Notes under the pieces: generated by a model | What the model saw: the letters and a program-made list of their open reading frames with translations, nothing else | Told to the model about the DNA's origin: nothing | Databases searched by the model: none | Program-made: the position numbers and the translations under genes | Shown here: positions 24,618-33,230 of the stretch, in pieces | Position numbering within the stretch: position 1 is the stretch's first letter | Layout: each line of letters begins with the position of its first letter | From: Pantoea sp. IMH | GTDB lineage: Bacteria; Pseudomonadota; Gammaproteobacteria; Enterobacterales; Enterobacteriaceae | Assembly (NCBI RefSeq): GCF_000599885.1 | Contig: NZ_JFGT01000005.1 | Span: forward strand, 1,116,001-1,180,000 | Reading direction: 5' to 3' | Length of the DNA stretch: 64,000 nt

Positions 24618-25934
24618 ATGCCTTTAGTCATTGTTGCGATCGGCGTCCTGCTGTTGCTGCTGCTGATGATACGATTCAGACTGAACGGATTTATTGCGCT
24701 TATCCTGGTTGCGCTGGCGGTGGGTGTCATGCAGGGCATGCCGGTCAATAAAGTGATTGACTCGATCAAAGCAGGCGTAGGCGGCACCCTCGGCGGTCTG
24801 GCGCTGATCATGGGATTTGGCGCGATGCTGGGCAAATTGCTGGCCGACTGTGGCGGGGCGCAGCGTATCGCCACCACGCTGATTGCAAAGTTTGGTGAGA
24901 AACATATTCAGTGGGCGGTGGTGCTGACGGGCTTTACCGTTGGCTTTGCGCTCTTTTATGAAGTCGGCTTTGTACTGATGCTGCCGCTGGTGCTGACCAT
25001 CGCCGCTGCGGCTCGTGTGCCGCTGCTGTTTGTAGGTGTGCCGATGGCCGCCGCGCTCTCCGTCACTCACGGTTTTTTGCCTCCTCACCCCGGCCCGACG
25101 GCTATTGCCACGCTGTTCCATGCTGATATGGGGAAAACCCTGCTTTTTGGTACCTTACTGGCAATTCCTACCGTTATTCTGGCAGGACCTGTATTTGCCC
25201 GTTTCCTTACAAAGATCGATAAGCCCATTCCTGAAGGGCTGTACAATCCAAAAACCTTTACCGAAGCAGAGATGCCAAGCTTTGGTGTCAGCGTCTGGAC
25301 AGCGCTGGTGCCGGTGGTACTGATGGCGTTTCGTGCAGTGGCCGAGATGGTGCTGCCTAAGGGGCATGGCCTGCTCGCCTATGCGGAGTTTTTTGGCGAT
25401 CCGATCATGGCGACGCTGATCGCCGTTCTTATCGCACTGTTTACCTTCGGGCTTAACCGTGGCCGCACCATGGATGAGGTCATGGAGACCCTGACCGAAT
25501 CTATTAAAATTATCGCGATGATGTTGCTGATTATCGGCGGCGGCGGTGCGTTCAAGCAGGTGCTGGTAGACAGTGGCGTTGATAAATATATCGCTGCGCT
25601 GATGGAGGGAAGCAACGTCTCTCCGATTCTGATGGCCTGGTCTATCGCCGCTGCGCTGCGTATTGCGCTGGGCTCCGCCACGGTAGCTGCAATTACCGCT
25701 GGCGGTATCGTTGCACCTATCATCGCCACCACCGGCGTCAGTCCGGAATTGATGGTGATTGCGGTCGGTTCGGGGAGCGTGATTTTCTCACACGTTAACG
25801 ATCCCGGTTTCTGGCTGTTCAAAGAGTATTTTAACCTGAGTATTGGTGAAACGATGCGGTCCTGGTCCGTGCTGGAAACCATTATCGCCGTGTGCGGTCT
25901 GGCAGGATGCCTGGCACTTCAGGCTGTGATCTGA
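24618..25934 (+). CDS. gntT: High-affinity gluconate transporter GntT
   Basis: A 438-residue inner-membrane gluconate:proton symporter of the GntP family, about 12-14 helices. MPLVIVAIGVLLLLLLMIRF, GGTLGGLALIMGFGAMLGKLLADCGGAQRIATTL, THGFLPPHPGPTAIATLF and SHVNDPGFWLFKEYFNL match E. coli GntT almost throughout. It imports gluconate, which Gcd produces in the periplasm, for phosphorylation by a kinase not in the window. GntR-type operators lie upstream. Confidence 0.96.
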   Translation: MPLVIVAIGVLLLLLLMIRFRLNGFIALILVALAVGVMQGMPVNKVIDSIKAGVGGTLGGLALIMGFGAMLGKLLADCGGAQRIATTLIAKFGEKHIQWAVVLTGFTVGFALFYEVGFVLMLPLVLTIAAAARVPLLFVGVPMAAALSVTHGFLPPHPGPTAIATLFHADMGKTLLFGTLLAIPTVILAGPVFARFLTKIDKPIPEGLYNPKTFTEAEMPSFGVSVWTALVPVVLMAFRAVAEMVLPKGHGLLAYAEFFGDPIMATLIAVLIALFTFGLNRGRTMDEVMETLTESIKIIAMMLLIIGGGGAFKQVLVDSGVDKYIAALMEGSNVSPILMAWSIAAALRIALGSATVAAITAGGIVAPIIATTGVSPELMVIAVGSGSVIFSHVNDPGFWLFKEYFNLSIGETMRSWSVLETIIAVCGLAGCLALQAVI

Positions 25935-25941
25935 TCATTGT

Positions 25942-25970
25942 CAGTATGCCGTTCTATTAGCGGCATACTG
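25942..25970 (+). terminator. Terminator of gntT
   Basis: CAGTATGCCG and CGGCATACTG, 10-bp arms around a 9-base loop, followed by TTCCTCTATT. Confidence 0.7.
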
Positions 25971-26431
25971 TTCCTCTATTATCCTGTTGCGTTGTTCTTC
26001 TTTGTTCGCTGGCCGTTTTTTTCCCTGCCTGCTACAGATATCGCGCCATAAAATATATTTTTTTATGCCTGCCGGATTACTGCGCCTCCCTGGTTTTACC
26101 TTGTAAATTCAATCAGCTAATTACTGCGTATATAAAAACAGGGGCGTTTACCCGCCTTCTGTACAGCGGAAAAGGCTGAAAAGCGGGCGGGGCGTTGCCA
26201 TAAATATCCTTTACTACGTATACTATCGCCTTGAAATTATTCTAGTTTTTAACTAAAGCCAAATTTCGACCGGGCCCGGATCGCATCCGATCTGATTATA
26301 CTATTCCGCCGCTTCCGTAAGGCAGCAGGCCGTCCGGCGTATTTTTTATTTCCTTAACTGATGAGTTAACGGTTTGACACTCTTTTACCGCGAACAGGTT
26401 TGCGGGCAGCAGCTTTTGGGGACAAAGCAGT
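25971..26431. other. Intergenic region before the unrecognised membrane protein
   Basis: A 461-base AT-rich stretch (for example 26045-26062) with no supportable gene or strong repeat; it presumably contains the promoter of the next gene. Confidence 0.4.
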
Positions 26432-27535
26432 ATGGAAAGTGAACAGAGTAATGCGAATAGCGTGCCTGAATTGAAATTCCAGGGGATCCCCCCGGAAGTC
26501 GTGCGGCTCGGAAAACGTCTTGCGGATACGAAATACCAGATAGATATGCTGGGGAAAAACGGCTGGGGTGAGCTGACCGGCAATCTGCATGGCCTGGAGG
26601 CCAGCGGCGAGTGGGATGGTCCAGATGATGCGCTCACTTTTTTCAGTAAAGTTTTTCCTTTCGCCCGACTGCCTGCGGAAACCGATCCGCTGGGCGTTTT
26701 TCAGGTGCCGACCGATCACGTCATTGGCCGCAGCTGGCGCTGGTGGCCTGAACATCTCAACGCTAACAGCGAGGCCCGTCTGGCTGAGCATCTCGATGGC
26801 CCTTTCGCGGCGGAAAGCACCTCTTTTTACTTTATCCCCTCGCTTGCAGTGCTGCTGGCGGCGCAGGGACAGAGCCGGGTTAACTATTGCCGTCAGCGAC
26901 AGATTCCTTCTATGTCTGCCCGCATCAGCAATCTGGCTTACCCTCCAGCCGATCGTTTCCGTCTTTATCATGTCACGCGGGGAAATTCGCGGCAGAGCTG
27001 GGTGGTGCTTAACGACAGGTATCTCCAGCCTGTCCAGTGGCCGCGTATCACGCTGCCTGCGCTGAAAACCTACGGTGTACACAGCGGCAGCTGGCCGCTG
27101 ACGTTTCCGCCCGTTAGCCGGGTTTTTGATGAACTTTATCAGCCTCAGCCGGCCGAAGATTTTATCGCGCCTTGTGTGGATCTGGAGACGCTTAAATCGA
27201 CAATCCGTGCAGAAAATGAAGCGGAACGGCAGGCGGTAAAACCGGTCAAGATGGCGCTCAGCGATATGGATATTACCAATATCTGGCCGATCAGCATCAC
27301 GCTCTCTTTCTTCTTTATTCTCTCTCTGGTGGTGGCGGGCGTGACGGCAGGAGAGGGATGGTCAGGAAACCTCAGTTTACTGATTTGTGGCATGGCAGGA
27401 AGCCTGTTGCTGTTCCTTGCCGCACCGGTCTTTCTGGTCAGCAGGCGACTGCACAGGAACTACGCGGTGAACGAACTGCCAGACGATGCGTCTGCGCTTG
27501 AGATAAAGCAAGCGGACGCACCCACGGACCAGTAA
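26432..27535 (+). CDS. Unrecognised membrane-anchored protein (367 aa)
   Basis: The first 280 residues form a soluble domain rich in W, P and aromatic residues (HVIGRSWRWWPEHLN, SFYFIPSLAVLLAAQGQ, GSWPLTFPP). A charged helix (about 252-275) follows, then two transmembrane helices near 285-304 and 314-337 and an acidic tail. No signal peptide is seen, so the large domain is probably cytoplasmic. I do not recognise any family or catalytic motif. A GGGGA site lies upstream. Codon use resembles the neighbours and the frame is long, so a real gene is likely. Confidence 0.75.
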   Translation: MESEQSNANSVPELKFQGIPPEVVRLGKRLADTKYQIDMLGKNGWGELTGNLHGLEASGEWDGPDDALTFFSKVFPFARLPAETDPLGVFQVPTDHVIGRSWRWWPEHLNANSEARLAEHLDGPFAAESTSFYFIPSLAVLLAAQGQSRVNYCRQRQIPSMSARISNLAYPPADRFRLYHVTRGNSRQSWVVLNDRYLQPVQWPRITLPALKTYGVHSGSWPLTFPPVSRVFDELYQPQPAEDFIAPCVDLETLKSTIRAENEAERQAVKPVKMALSDMDITNIWPISITLSFFFILSLVVAGVTAGEGWSGNLSLLICGMAGSLLLFLAAPVFLVSRRLHRNYAVNELPDDASALEIKQADAPTDQ

Positions 27536-27559
27536 GCGTTTTTCCGCCGAAACGTGATG

Positions 27560-27585
27560 CAGAAAGGGCCTCTTGCAGAGGCCCT
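27560..27585 (-). terminator. Terminator between convergent genes
   Basis: AGGGCCTC and GAGGCCCT form an 8-bp stem around TTGCA, 8 bases past the stop of the 81-residue gene, with TTTC on the minus strand. Confidence 0.7.
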
Positions 27586-27593
27586 GCCATCGG

Positions 27594-27839
27594 TTAATGC
27601 GGTTGTTCAAACCCCGCTTTCACCATCTCTTCCCTGAAGGCATTCGCGATGGCGCGGTTGCCACCGGTAACGGGGAAGATAACATTATTCACCACATCAT
27701 CCAGGTAATGTTCATTAAACTCCTGGCAAGCAAGCTGAGTTCCGCCTTCATCATTGATGGCGATCACCCCTTTGATATGATTACCGGCATTTTTTGCCTT
27801 CAGGCAGTATCTGCCCATGCTGCTGTTAATGGTGCTCAT
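27594..27839 (-). CDS. Uncharacterised small protein (81 aa)
   Basis: A soluble protein with a tight-looking mixed alpha/beta pattern (RYCLKAKNAGNHIKGVIAINDEGG, then LDDVVNNVIFPVTGGNRAIANAFREEMVKAGF). AAGGAG lies six bases before the ATG and a terminator follows. I do not recognise the family, though both ends of the transcription unit are clear. The 330-base region upstream (27840-28169) is shared with divergent yohP. Confidence 0.68.
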   Translation of the reverse strand: MSTINSSMGRYCLKAKNAGNHIKGVIAINDEGGTQLACQEFNEHYLDDVVNNVIFPVTGGNRAIANAFREEMVKAGFEQPH

Positions 27840-28114
27840 ATGTTCTCCTTGTTAACCACTGGGAAAGTCATAGCAAGTGAGTCCATGGCAAATGACAGCA
27901 ATAATTCTAGCCAGGGGCGACCGGGCCTTCTAAGAATTATCCTTAACTAAAGCGCAGAGCGTGACCGCTATCGCGAAAAATCCTAAAAAGTCAAACTCTG
28001 CTCATGATAACCATTTTGTTGAAGAAGCTACTCTCTGGCTTAGTTACTGCGTGTAAATCCTGACGGGGGGACAATCATAAATCGCGGAAAGAAAGCGTAA
28101 CCGCAAATCTTCTT

Positions 28115-28124
28115 CTACACTTAA
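28115..28124 (+). promoter_or_regulatory. yohP: Sigma-S-type -10 element of yohP
   Basis: CTACACTTAA, an exact sigma-S -10 match, 46 bases before the ATG. The rest of the 330-base upstream region (27840-28169) shows nothing else I can support. Confidence 0.5.
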
Positions 28125-28169
28125 GTGGCTACATCTTAGTGACTTTTTAAATTTTGGCGAGGAAATGGA

Positions 28170-28253
28170 ATGAAGATAATACTCTGGATCATTGCGATTA
28201 TATTTATTGTGGGCCTGCTGACGCTGACCGGCGTGTTCAAAATTCTGTTCTAG
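28170..28253 (+). CDS. yohP: Small membrane protein YohP (27 aa)
   Basis: The peptide begins MKIILWIIAIIFIVGL and ends VTGVFKILF-like (TGVFKILF). It has the length of E. coli YohP and differs from it at only a few positions. It is a single hydrophobic helix with a lysine at each end. YohP is a model for post-translational insertion of tiny membrane proteins; its cellular role is unknown. GAGGAAATGGA precedes the ATG. The sigma-S-like promoter fits stationary-phase expression. Confidence 0.88.
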   Translation: MKIILWIIAIIFIVGLLTLTGVFKILF

Positions 28254-28263
28254 GCGCCTCCCC

Positions 28264-28289
28264 GTAACGGGGAAGCCTCTCCCCGTTAC
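28264..28289. terminator. Shared hairpin between yohP and the zinc-ribbon gene
   Basis: GTAACGGGG and CCCCGTTAC form a perfect 9-bp stem with an 8-base loop. The right arm overlaps the stop codon of the converging gene. No U-tract, so efficiency is uncertain. Confidence 0.5.
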
Positions 28290-28522
28290 CCCTTCGTCTG
28301 CGCCGTCATACTCTCTAATGGACGTTCACCGCTCTTGTTCTGAGCGACCTTTTTTTTACGCCGATACACAGGTCCTCCTGCCGCAGCGTAATAGGGGGTA
28401 TCCGTCAATGTCATCGGTTTATGGCAATTCGCACAAACTGCGCCATGATGATTGCCGTAGCGGCAACCGCGAGTTGAAAACACAAATTTACCACATCCAC
28501 ATCTTCCGCAGCGCATAATCAC
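28286..28522 (-). CDS. Small zinc-ribbon-like protein
   Basis: A 78-residue basic protein with cysteine pairs CGRCGCG near the N terminus and CANC 20 residues later, plus a further cysteine in TRGCRYGNHHG. The spacing suggests one zinc knuckle. The tail is lysine- and arginine-rich. The start is GTG at 28522 (GGGAGA upstream) or the ATG two codons later. Function is not recognised. The gene reads into the hairpin shared with yohP. Confidence 0.55.
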   Translation of the reverse strand: MIMRCGRCGCGKFVFSTRGCRYGNHHGAVCANCHKPMTLTDTPYYAAAGGPVYRRKKKVAQNKSGERPLESMTAQTKG

Positions 28523-28900
28523 GACACGTTCTCCCTTACGTCAGAAATCTGCTACTTGATCCTGATTTATCTTATCAAAATAAGATTATTAAATGATAAA
28601 TGTTATTTATTAATTTTTAATGTGGACATTCACCTCTAACAACTTGATTTTAAAATACTCACAGTAATGCTGTGGATACAAAGTGCGCAAAAACACGATA
28701 AAAATTACTTCTTTATTGCTGATTTTTTCCTTTTTAATGTGATAAATGCCAACTTTTCTCTGGGATAACGCAGGCGTTTTTGTGCTTTAGTCACTTTACG
28801 TGATTGTGATGTTTGTTGTGAATTACATGTTATTTAAAAGGGGTTGATAGGAGATATTACTTAGGAGTTAAGCATTAAAGCTCTGAATGTTTCCAGTATA
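28523..28900. other. AT-rich region upstream of pagP
   Basis: A strongly AT-rich stretch without a supportable gene. I looked for the PhoP box (two GTTTA units 5 bp apart) expected for pagP and did not find a good one. Confidence 0.45.
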
Positions 28901-28929
28901 TTGACAGGCATTGTTAAGAAAAAGATAAG
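28901..28929 (+). promoter_or_regulatory. pagP: Candidate pagP promoter
   Basis: A perfect -35 TTGACA at 28901-28906, a 17-bp spacer and GATAAG at 28924-28929. The expected start near 28936 gives a leader of about 105 nt carrying the hairpin at 28980-29001. Confidence 0.45.
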
Positions 28930-28979
28930 TCTATTTATTGAGCGTTCAAGTTGCGGGTTTTACACTTAAACGATTCGGG

Positions 28980-29001
28980 AACCGGTTTTTATTAGCCGGT
29001 T
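28980..29001 (+). other. Hairpin in the pagP leader
   Basis: AACCGG and CCGGTT pair around a 10-base loop, followed by TTAT, about 40 bases before the pagP start. It may attenuate transcription or be accidental. Confidence 0.35.
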
Positions 29002-29041
29002 TTATCATCCTTATCGATCACACCCACTGGCATAGCACCGC

Positions 29042-29614
29042 ATGAAGTTGACCATTACTCTACCTTTTATCCTGACCCTGTCCTTACTTACGGCTACAGG
29101 AGCGGCACAAGCCAAAACGCTGGGTGAAGGAATCGCCTATACGTGGCAATCCTTCAGCGATAAAGTCACTACGACCTGGAACGATCCGCAACAATATGAC
29201 CTCTATGTGCCCGCTATCACATGGCATAACCGTGCGACATACGATCGTGAGCATATCAATAAGTACAATGAGCGACCCTGGGGAGCGGGAGGCGGCATTT
29301 CCCGCTACGACGAAAAGGGAAACTGGAACGGCCTCTACGTGATGGCGTTTAAAGATTCCTTTAATAAGTGGGAACCCTTTGGCGGCTACGGCTGGGAAAA
29401 AATCTGGCGCCCTGTCGAGGATCGGGACTTTCGCCTGGGTCTGGGCTACACAGCGGGTGTAACGGCACGCGATAACTGGAAATATATCCCGGTTCCGGCA
29501 GTGTTGCCCCTCGCATCAATAGGTTACAGTAAGGCCACTTTTCAGATGACCTACATTCCGGGCACGCACAATAACGGTAATGTTTATTTCGCCTGGTTCC
29601 GCTGGCAGTTTTAA
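29042..29614 (+). CDS. pagP: Lipid A palmitoyltransferase PagP
   Basis: A 190-residue outer-membrane enzyme that moves palmitate from phospholipid to lipid A. Signal peptide ends at AQA (residue 24). An N-terminal amphipathic helix and an eight-strand barrel follow. The catalytic residues are visible as H62 ([10 protein letters not shown]) and D105-S106 ([13 protein letters not shown]). The C terminus ends in aromatic WFRWQF, as expected for barrel insertion. Next to cspE as in E. coli. No clear Shine-Dalgarno. Confidence 0.96.
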   Translation: MKLTITLPFILTLSLLTATGAAQAKTLGEGIAYTWQSFSDKVTTTWNDPQQYDLYVPAITWHNRATYDREHINKYNERPWGAGGGISRYDEKGNWNGLYVMAFKDSFNKWEPFGGYGWEKIWRPVEDRDFRLGLGYTAGVTARDNWKYIPVPAVLPLASIGYSKATFQMTYIPGTHNNGNVYFAWFRWQF

Positions 29615-29763
29615 CGGCGGTGGGCAATAAAAATCGCTTCTGGCGGTAAAAAAGTCGACATTTATCACTTTTTCACAACTGACCACTGGACAAAAGCCTC
29701 GGCAATTGCTGTACTAACTGTCGACACAGTTTAGTGTCCATTTTTCATGTAAAGGTAATATAG

Positions 29764-29973
29764 ATGTCTAAGATCAAAGGTAGCGTTAAGTGGTTTAATG
29801 AGTCCAAAGGATTCGGTTTCATTACTCCTGAAGATGGTAGCAAAGATGTGTTCGTACACTTCTCTGCCATCCAGAGCAACGGTTTCAAAACTCTGGCTGA
29901 AGGTCAGCGCGTAGAGTTCGAAATCACCAACGGTGCCAAAGGCCCATCTGCTGCTAACGTTGCCGCCATTTAA
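29764..29973 (+). CDS. cspE: Cold-shock-family RNA chaperone CspE
   Basis: A 69-residue OB-fold protein with both RNA-binding motifs (KGFGFI and VFVHF). It differs from E. coli CspE at only a few positions. CspE melts RNA hairpins and acts as an antiterminator; it is expressed constitutively. AAAGG precedes the start and a strong terminator follows. The long leader (29640-29763) holds two GTCGACA copies. Confidence 0.97.
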   Translation: MSKIKGSVKWFNESKGFGFITPEDGSKDVFVHFSAIQSNGFKTLAEGQRVEFEITNGAKGPSAANVAAI

Positions 29974-29991
29974 GTTATCAGACAGAATTCT

Positions 29992-30021
29992 AAAAACCCG
30001 CCGACTGGCGGGTTTTTTTTT
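29992..30021 (+). terminator. Terminator of cspE
   Basis: AACCCGCC-GACT-GGCGGGTT followed by seven more T. Confidence 0.96.
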
Positions 30022-30208
30022 GCCCTGCGCTTCCAGATCAAGAGAGAGCATAGTGCGTGTGTGGCTGTTGCCAGATAGCCTCTGAACCTGTCCCTACACG
30101 TTTCAACTTTCGTCACGCCTGAGTAAGGTTACCGGCTTGCGAATCTCTGATGACAGACTATAAGTGTTAAATTCCCCCTCATATTATGCAGACCCATGTC
30201 AGGAGAAA

Positions 30209-30646
30209 ATGATGATAATCCGTTTCGCACAGGCGAGTGACAGTTTTGCCCTGAGTGCATTATTAGCTGAACTCGGCTATGAAGGGACGGAGTCATTCAT
30301 CGACGACCGGCTTGAACAGCTTATTAACGATCGGATGGAGCGTCTGCTGATTGCTGAAGAGGGTAAAACCATTCTGGGCTTTCTTTCCCTGCATTTTATT
30401 CCTCAACTGGCGCTGCAGGGGGACTTTGCCCGCATCAGCTATTTCTGCATTGCCGAAGGCGAGAGGAGTAAAGGTACGGGGCATCAACTTCTTCAATATG
30501 CTGAAAAGCTGGCGCAGGAGCACGGCTGCGATCGTATGGAAGTCCACTGCAACGAGCATCGTATTAAGGGCAACGCCTTTTACAGGCGGGAGGGTTACCG
30601 TGAGGCGCCTTGTTATCTGATAAAGCTATTGTCAGGACGGGCTTAA
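30209..30646 (+). CDS. GNAT-family N-acetyltransferase
   Basis: A 145-residue GNAT enzyme: N-terminal MIIRFAQASDSFALSALLAELGY, acceptor-site strands, then the acetyl-CoA loop ERSKGTGHQLLQYAEKLAQEHG and NAFYRREGY near the C terminus. In the pyrophosphate loop (R/Q)xxGxG/A is present as RSKGTG. AGGAGAAA lies directly before a double ATG (30209 or 30212). Substrate unknown. It occupies the place where crcB stands in E. coli, between cspE and ybeM/tatE. Confidence 0.87.
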   Translation: MMIIRFAQASDSFALSALLAELGYEGTESFIDDRLEQLINDRMERLLIAEEGKTILGFLSLHFIPQLALQGDFARISYFCIAEGERSKGTGHQLLQYAEKLAQEHGCDRMEVHCNEHRIKGNAFYRREGYREAPCYLIKLLSGRA

Positions 30647-30753
30647 TCATCCCGATAGACCGCGATTCATTATTCTCGCGCAGCCTGTTAGCGGAAGATG
30701 CTGATATCAGATTGGCTTTCCGGCAAAATTTGCGCGCCTTTTGGGAGACAAAC

Positions 30754-31542
30754 ATGAAAGTGGCACTTGGGCAATTCGCCGTCAGTCGCGACTGGCGGGA
30801 AAATAGCCTGACCTGTACCGGACTGATGGCGCAGGCGCTGGTGGGAGAAGCCGATCTACTGCTGCTGCCTGAAGCCGTGCTGGCACAGGATATGAACGAT
30901 CCCAGTCGGGTTATTGAGGCTGCTCAGCCGCTGGACGGCCCCTTCCTGAAAGCGATACTGGCCGCCAGCCAGGCTAATCAGCTAACCACTATCATGACCG
31001 TCCACGTTCCTGACCGGACGGGAAAAGTGATGAACGTGCTGATTGCAGTGCGGGCTGGCGAAATTATTGCCCGTTATGACAAGCTGCATCTCTATGATGC
31101 TTTTGCGATGCAGGAGTCGCGCAGGGTAACGGCAGGAAGTAAAATACCGCCACTGATCGAGGTGGCCGGAATGAAAGTCGGACTGATGACCTGTTATGAC
31201 GTTCGCTTCCCCGAGCTGGCACGCCGGCTGGCGCTGGAGGGGGCTGAGGTACTGGTATTGCCGGCAGCCTGGGTCAAAGGCCCGCTAAAGGAGATGCACT
31301 GGGAGGTGCTGGTCACAGCGCGCGCGCTGGAAAATACCTGTTATATGGTTGCGGTTGGCGAATGCGGCCCACGAAACTGTGGAAACAGCCTGGTCGTCGA
31401 TCCGCTGGGTGTCGCCATTGCTAAAGCCGGAGAATCGCCTGCACTGCTATTTGCCGGACTCGATCCGGCCCGTATTGCTCATGCGCGCAGCGTGCTGCCG
31501 GTGCTGCAAAATTGTCGCTTCGCATCGCCAGAACTGAAATGA
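30754..31542 (+). CDS. ybeM: Deaminated glutathione amidase (nitrilase family, YbeM)
   Basis: A 262-residue carbon-nitrogen hydrolase with the Glu-Lys-Cys triad visible in LLLPEAV, ARYDKLHLYD and GLMTCYDVRFPEL. The YDKLHLYD...ESRRVTAGSK pattern fits the Nit1 branch, which repairs deaminated glutathione. In E. coli K-12 ybeM is broken, while here it is intact. The start at 30754 follows GGGAGACAAAC; longer frames from 30610 lack support. Confidence 0.92.
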   Translation: MKVALGQFAVSRDWRENSLTCTGLMAQALVGEADLLLLPEAVLAQDMNDPSRVIEAAQPLDGPFLKAILAASQANQLTTIMTVHVPDRTGKVMNVLIAVRAGEIIARYDKLHLYDAFAMQESRRVTAGSKIPPLIEVAGMKVGLMTCYDVRFPELARRLALEGAEVLVLPAAWVKGPLKEMHWEVLVTARALENTCYMVAVGECGPRNCGNSLVVDPLGVAIAKAGESPALLFAGLDPARIAHARSVLPVLQNCRFASPELK

Positions 31543-31725
31543 CCGGGCGGCGAGCTGTAGCGGAAGCGTTCCTTAACTCCAACCAGCCCGTCACAGGTTT
31601 TGGCTTTGCTTTAGCCTGAATAGTACTCTGTTACAGATTGGAGTTGTATTGAGCAACCGGCCGCGCGTTAATAGAGCCTGTAGAGATGACCACAATCTTA
31701 TTCAGGTTACTAAAAGAAGGGATAT

Positions 31726-31932
31726 ATGGAAGGTTTCAGTATTGCCAAATTACTTATCATCGGTGCTCTGATCGTTTTACTCTTCGGAACTAATAAGTTA
31801 CGTAGTCTCGGCGGGGATCTGGGTGCGGCGATAAAGGGCTTTAAAAAAGCGATGAGCGATGATGACGCTGTGACCACTAAAGCGCCAGTCGCTGAAGATA
31901 AGCCAGCCGGTCAGGTCGCGCATAAAGAGTAA
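31726..31932 (+). CDS. tatE: Tat translocase subunit TatE
   Basis: A 68-residue protein with the TatA/TatE architecture: short N-tail, one helix ([22 protein letters not shown]), hinge, amphipathic helix ([16 protein letters not shown]) and acidic tail ending AHKE. MSDDDA and position next to lipA identify it as TatE. The Tat system would export the FAD dehydrogenase of this window. A strong terminator follows. Confidence 0.93.
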   Translation: MEGFSIAKLLIIGALIVLLFGTNKLRSLGGDLGAAIKGFKKAMSDDDAVTTKAPVAEDKPAGQVAHKE

Positions 31933-31950
31933 TTGCCTGGCGGGCAATAA

Positions 31951-31980
31951 AAAAACGGATGAACCGGTCATCCGTTTTTT
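31951..31980. terminator. Bidirectional terminator between tatE and lipA
   Basis: ACGGATGA and TCATCCGT with flanking A- and T-runs; suits both convergent genes. Confidence 0.9.
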
Positions 31981-32043
31981 TATGCATGGCCAAAAAGTGT
32001 AAATAACTGTAAATTCACGGGCAGCCTGTGCTACCTCAGGACG

Positions 32044-33009
32044 CTATTTTACTTCCAGCCCTTTTGCCTGCATATCCGCATGATAGGAGGAGCGGACGAA
32101 AGGACCGCAGGCAGCGTGGGTGAAGCCCATCTCCATCGCGGCCTCTTTCATCTCATCAAACTCCGCCGGGCTGACGTAGCGCTGCACTGGCAGATGGTGG
32201 CGGCTTGGCTGCAGATACTGACCTAAGGTCAGCATGGTCACGCCGTGACGGCGCAGATCGCGCATCACCTCAACGATCTCAGCATTGGTTTCACCCAGGC
32301 CGACCATCAGGCCCGACTTTGTCGGGACGTCAGGATGCGCTTCTTTGAAACGCTCAAGCAGTTTCAGCGACCATTCATAGTTGGCGCCGGGACGAACCTG
32401 ACGGTAAACGCGTGGCACGTTTTCAAGATTGTGGTTGAAGACATCCGGCGGCGTAGCGGTAAGAATATCCAGTGCGCGATCCATACGCCCACGGAAGTCA
32501 GGGACCAGCGTTTCGATTTTGATCGTGGGGTTTTTAGCGCGAATGGCCGTGATACAGTCGGCAAAATGCTGTGCCCCACCGTCACGTAAATCGTCGCGGT
32601 CAACGGAGGTGATCACCACATAGCGAAGCCCCATATCGGCAATAGTCTGTGCGAGCTTTTCCGGCTCGTTGGCGTCTGGCGCAACCGGACGGCCGTGGGC
32701 CACGTCACAGAACGGACAGCGACGGGTGCAGATGGCACCCAGAATCATAAAGGTCGCCGTACCGTGGTTAAAACATTCTGCAAGGTTAGGGCAGGAGGCC
32801 TCTTCACAGACGGAGTGCAGGCCATTTTTTCGCATGGCGGCTTTGATGCCCTGAATGCGGCTGGAGTCAGCGGGAAGTTTGATTTTCATCCACTCCGGCT
32901 TGCGCAGTATCTCCGTGCGCTCGGTGACCACCGTTTTAACCGGGATCAGGGCCATTTTGTCTGCGTCGCGGTATTTTACGCCGCGTTCCATCTGAATGGG
33001 TTTACTCAT
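32044..33009 (-). CDS. lipA: Lipoyl synthase
   Basis: A 321-residue radical SAM enzyme that inserts two sulfurs into octanoyl-protein. The radical SAM cysteines are in [13 protein letters not shown]. The auxiliary cluster cysteines are in [12 protein letters not shown], and the C-terminal RSSYHAD supplies the serine ligand. Length is identical to E. coli LipA. The E. coli regulator gene ybeF between lipA and lipB is absent here; the 221-base gap has no gene. Confidence 0.98.
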   Translation of the reverse strand: MSKPIQMERGVKYRDADKMALIPVKTVVTERTEILRKPEWMKIKLPADSSRIQGIKAAMRKNGLHSVCEEASCPNLAECFNHGTATFMILGAICTRRCPFCDVAHGRPVAPDANEPEKLAQTIADMGLRYVVITSVDRDDLRDGGAQHFADCITAIRAKNPTIKIETLVPDFRGRMDRALDILTATPPDVFNHNLENVPRVYRQVRPGANYEWSLKLLERFKEAHPDVPTKSGLMVGLGETNAEIVEVMRDLRRHGVTMLTLGQYLQPSRHHLPVQRYVSPAEFDEMKEAAMEMGFTHAACGPFVRSSYHADMQAKGLEVK

Positions 33010-33230
33010 AATCTTGCAAATTCCAGGTTGGCATGCGCTGAGGTCCGCATAAACTCAATGAGTTGTTGAACCGTCACTCCTCAGGATGGGGAATGACCGC
33101 ATCGTGAATGCTTCAGATTGAGGGCTTCAACTTTTTTTGATAAAAGCGCAAAAATTATATCATCTCGCCGGGTCAGTTTCAGCCAGCCTGCGAGAGAATA
33201 TGTGACGAAATTGTAAATCCGCACGTACGG

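Noticed and set aside
24206..24877. 223-codon minus-strand open frame running into gntT
   Set aside because: It overlaps the conserved gntT start and the GntR-type operators; composition is not protein-like.
28523..28900. PhoP box upstream of pagP
   Set aside because: No pair of GTTTA-like units at 11-bp period could be found at a sensible place.
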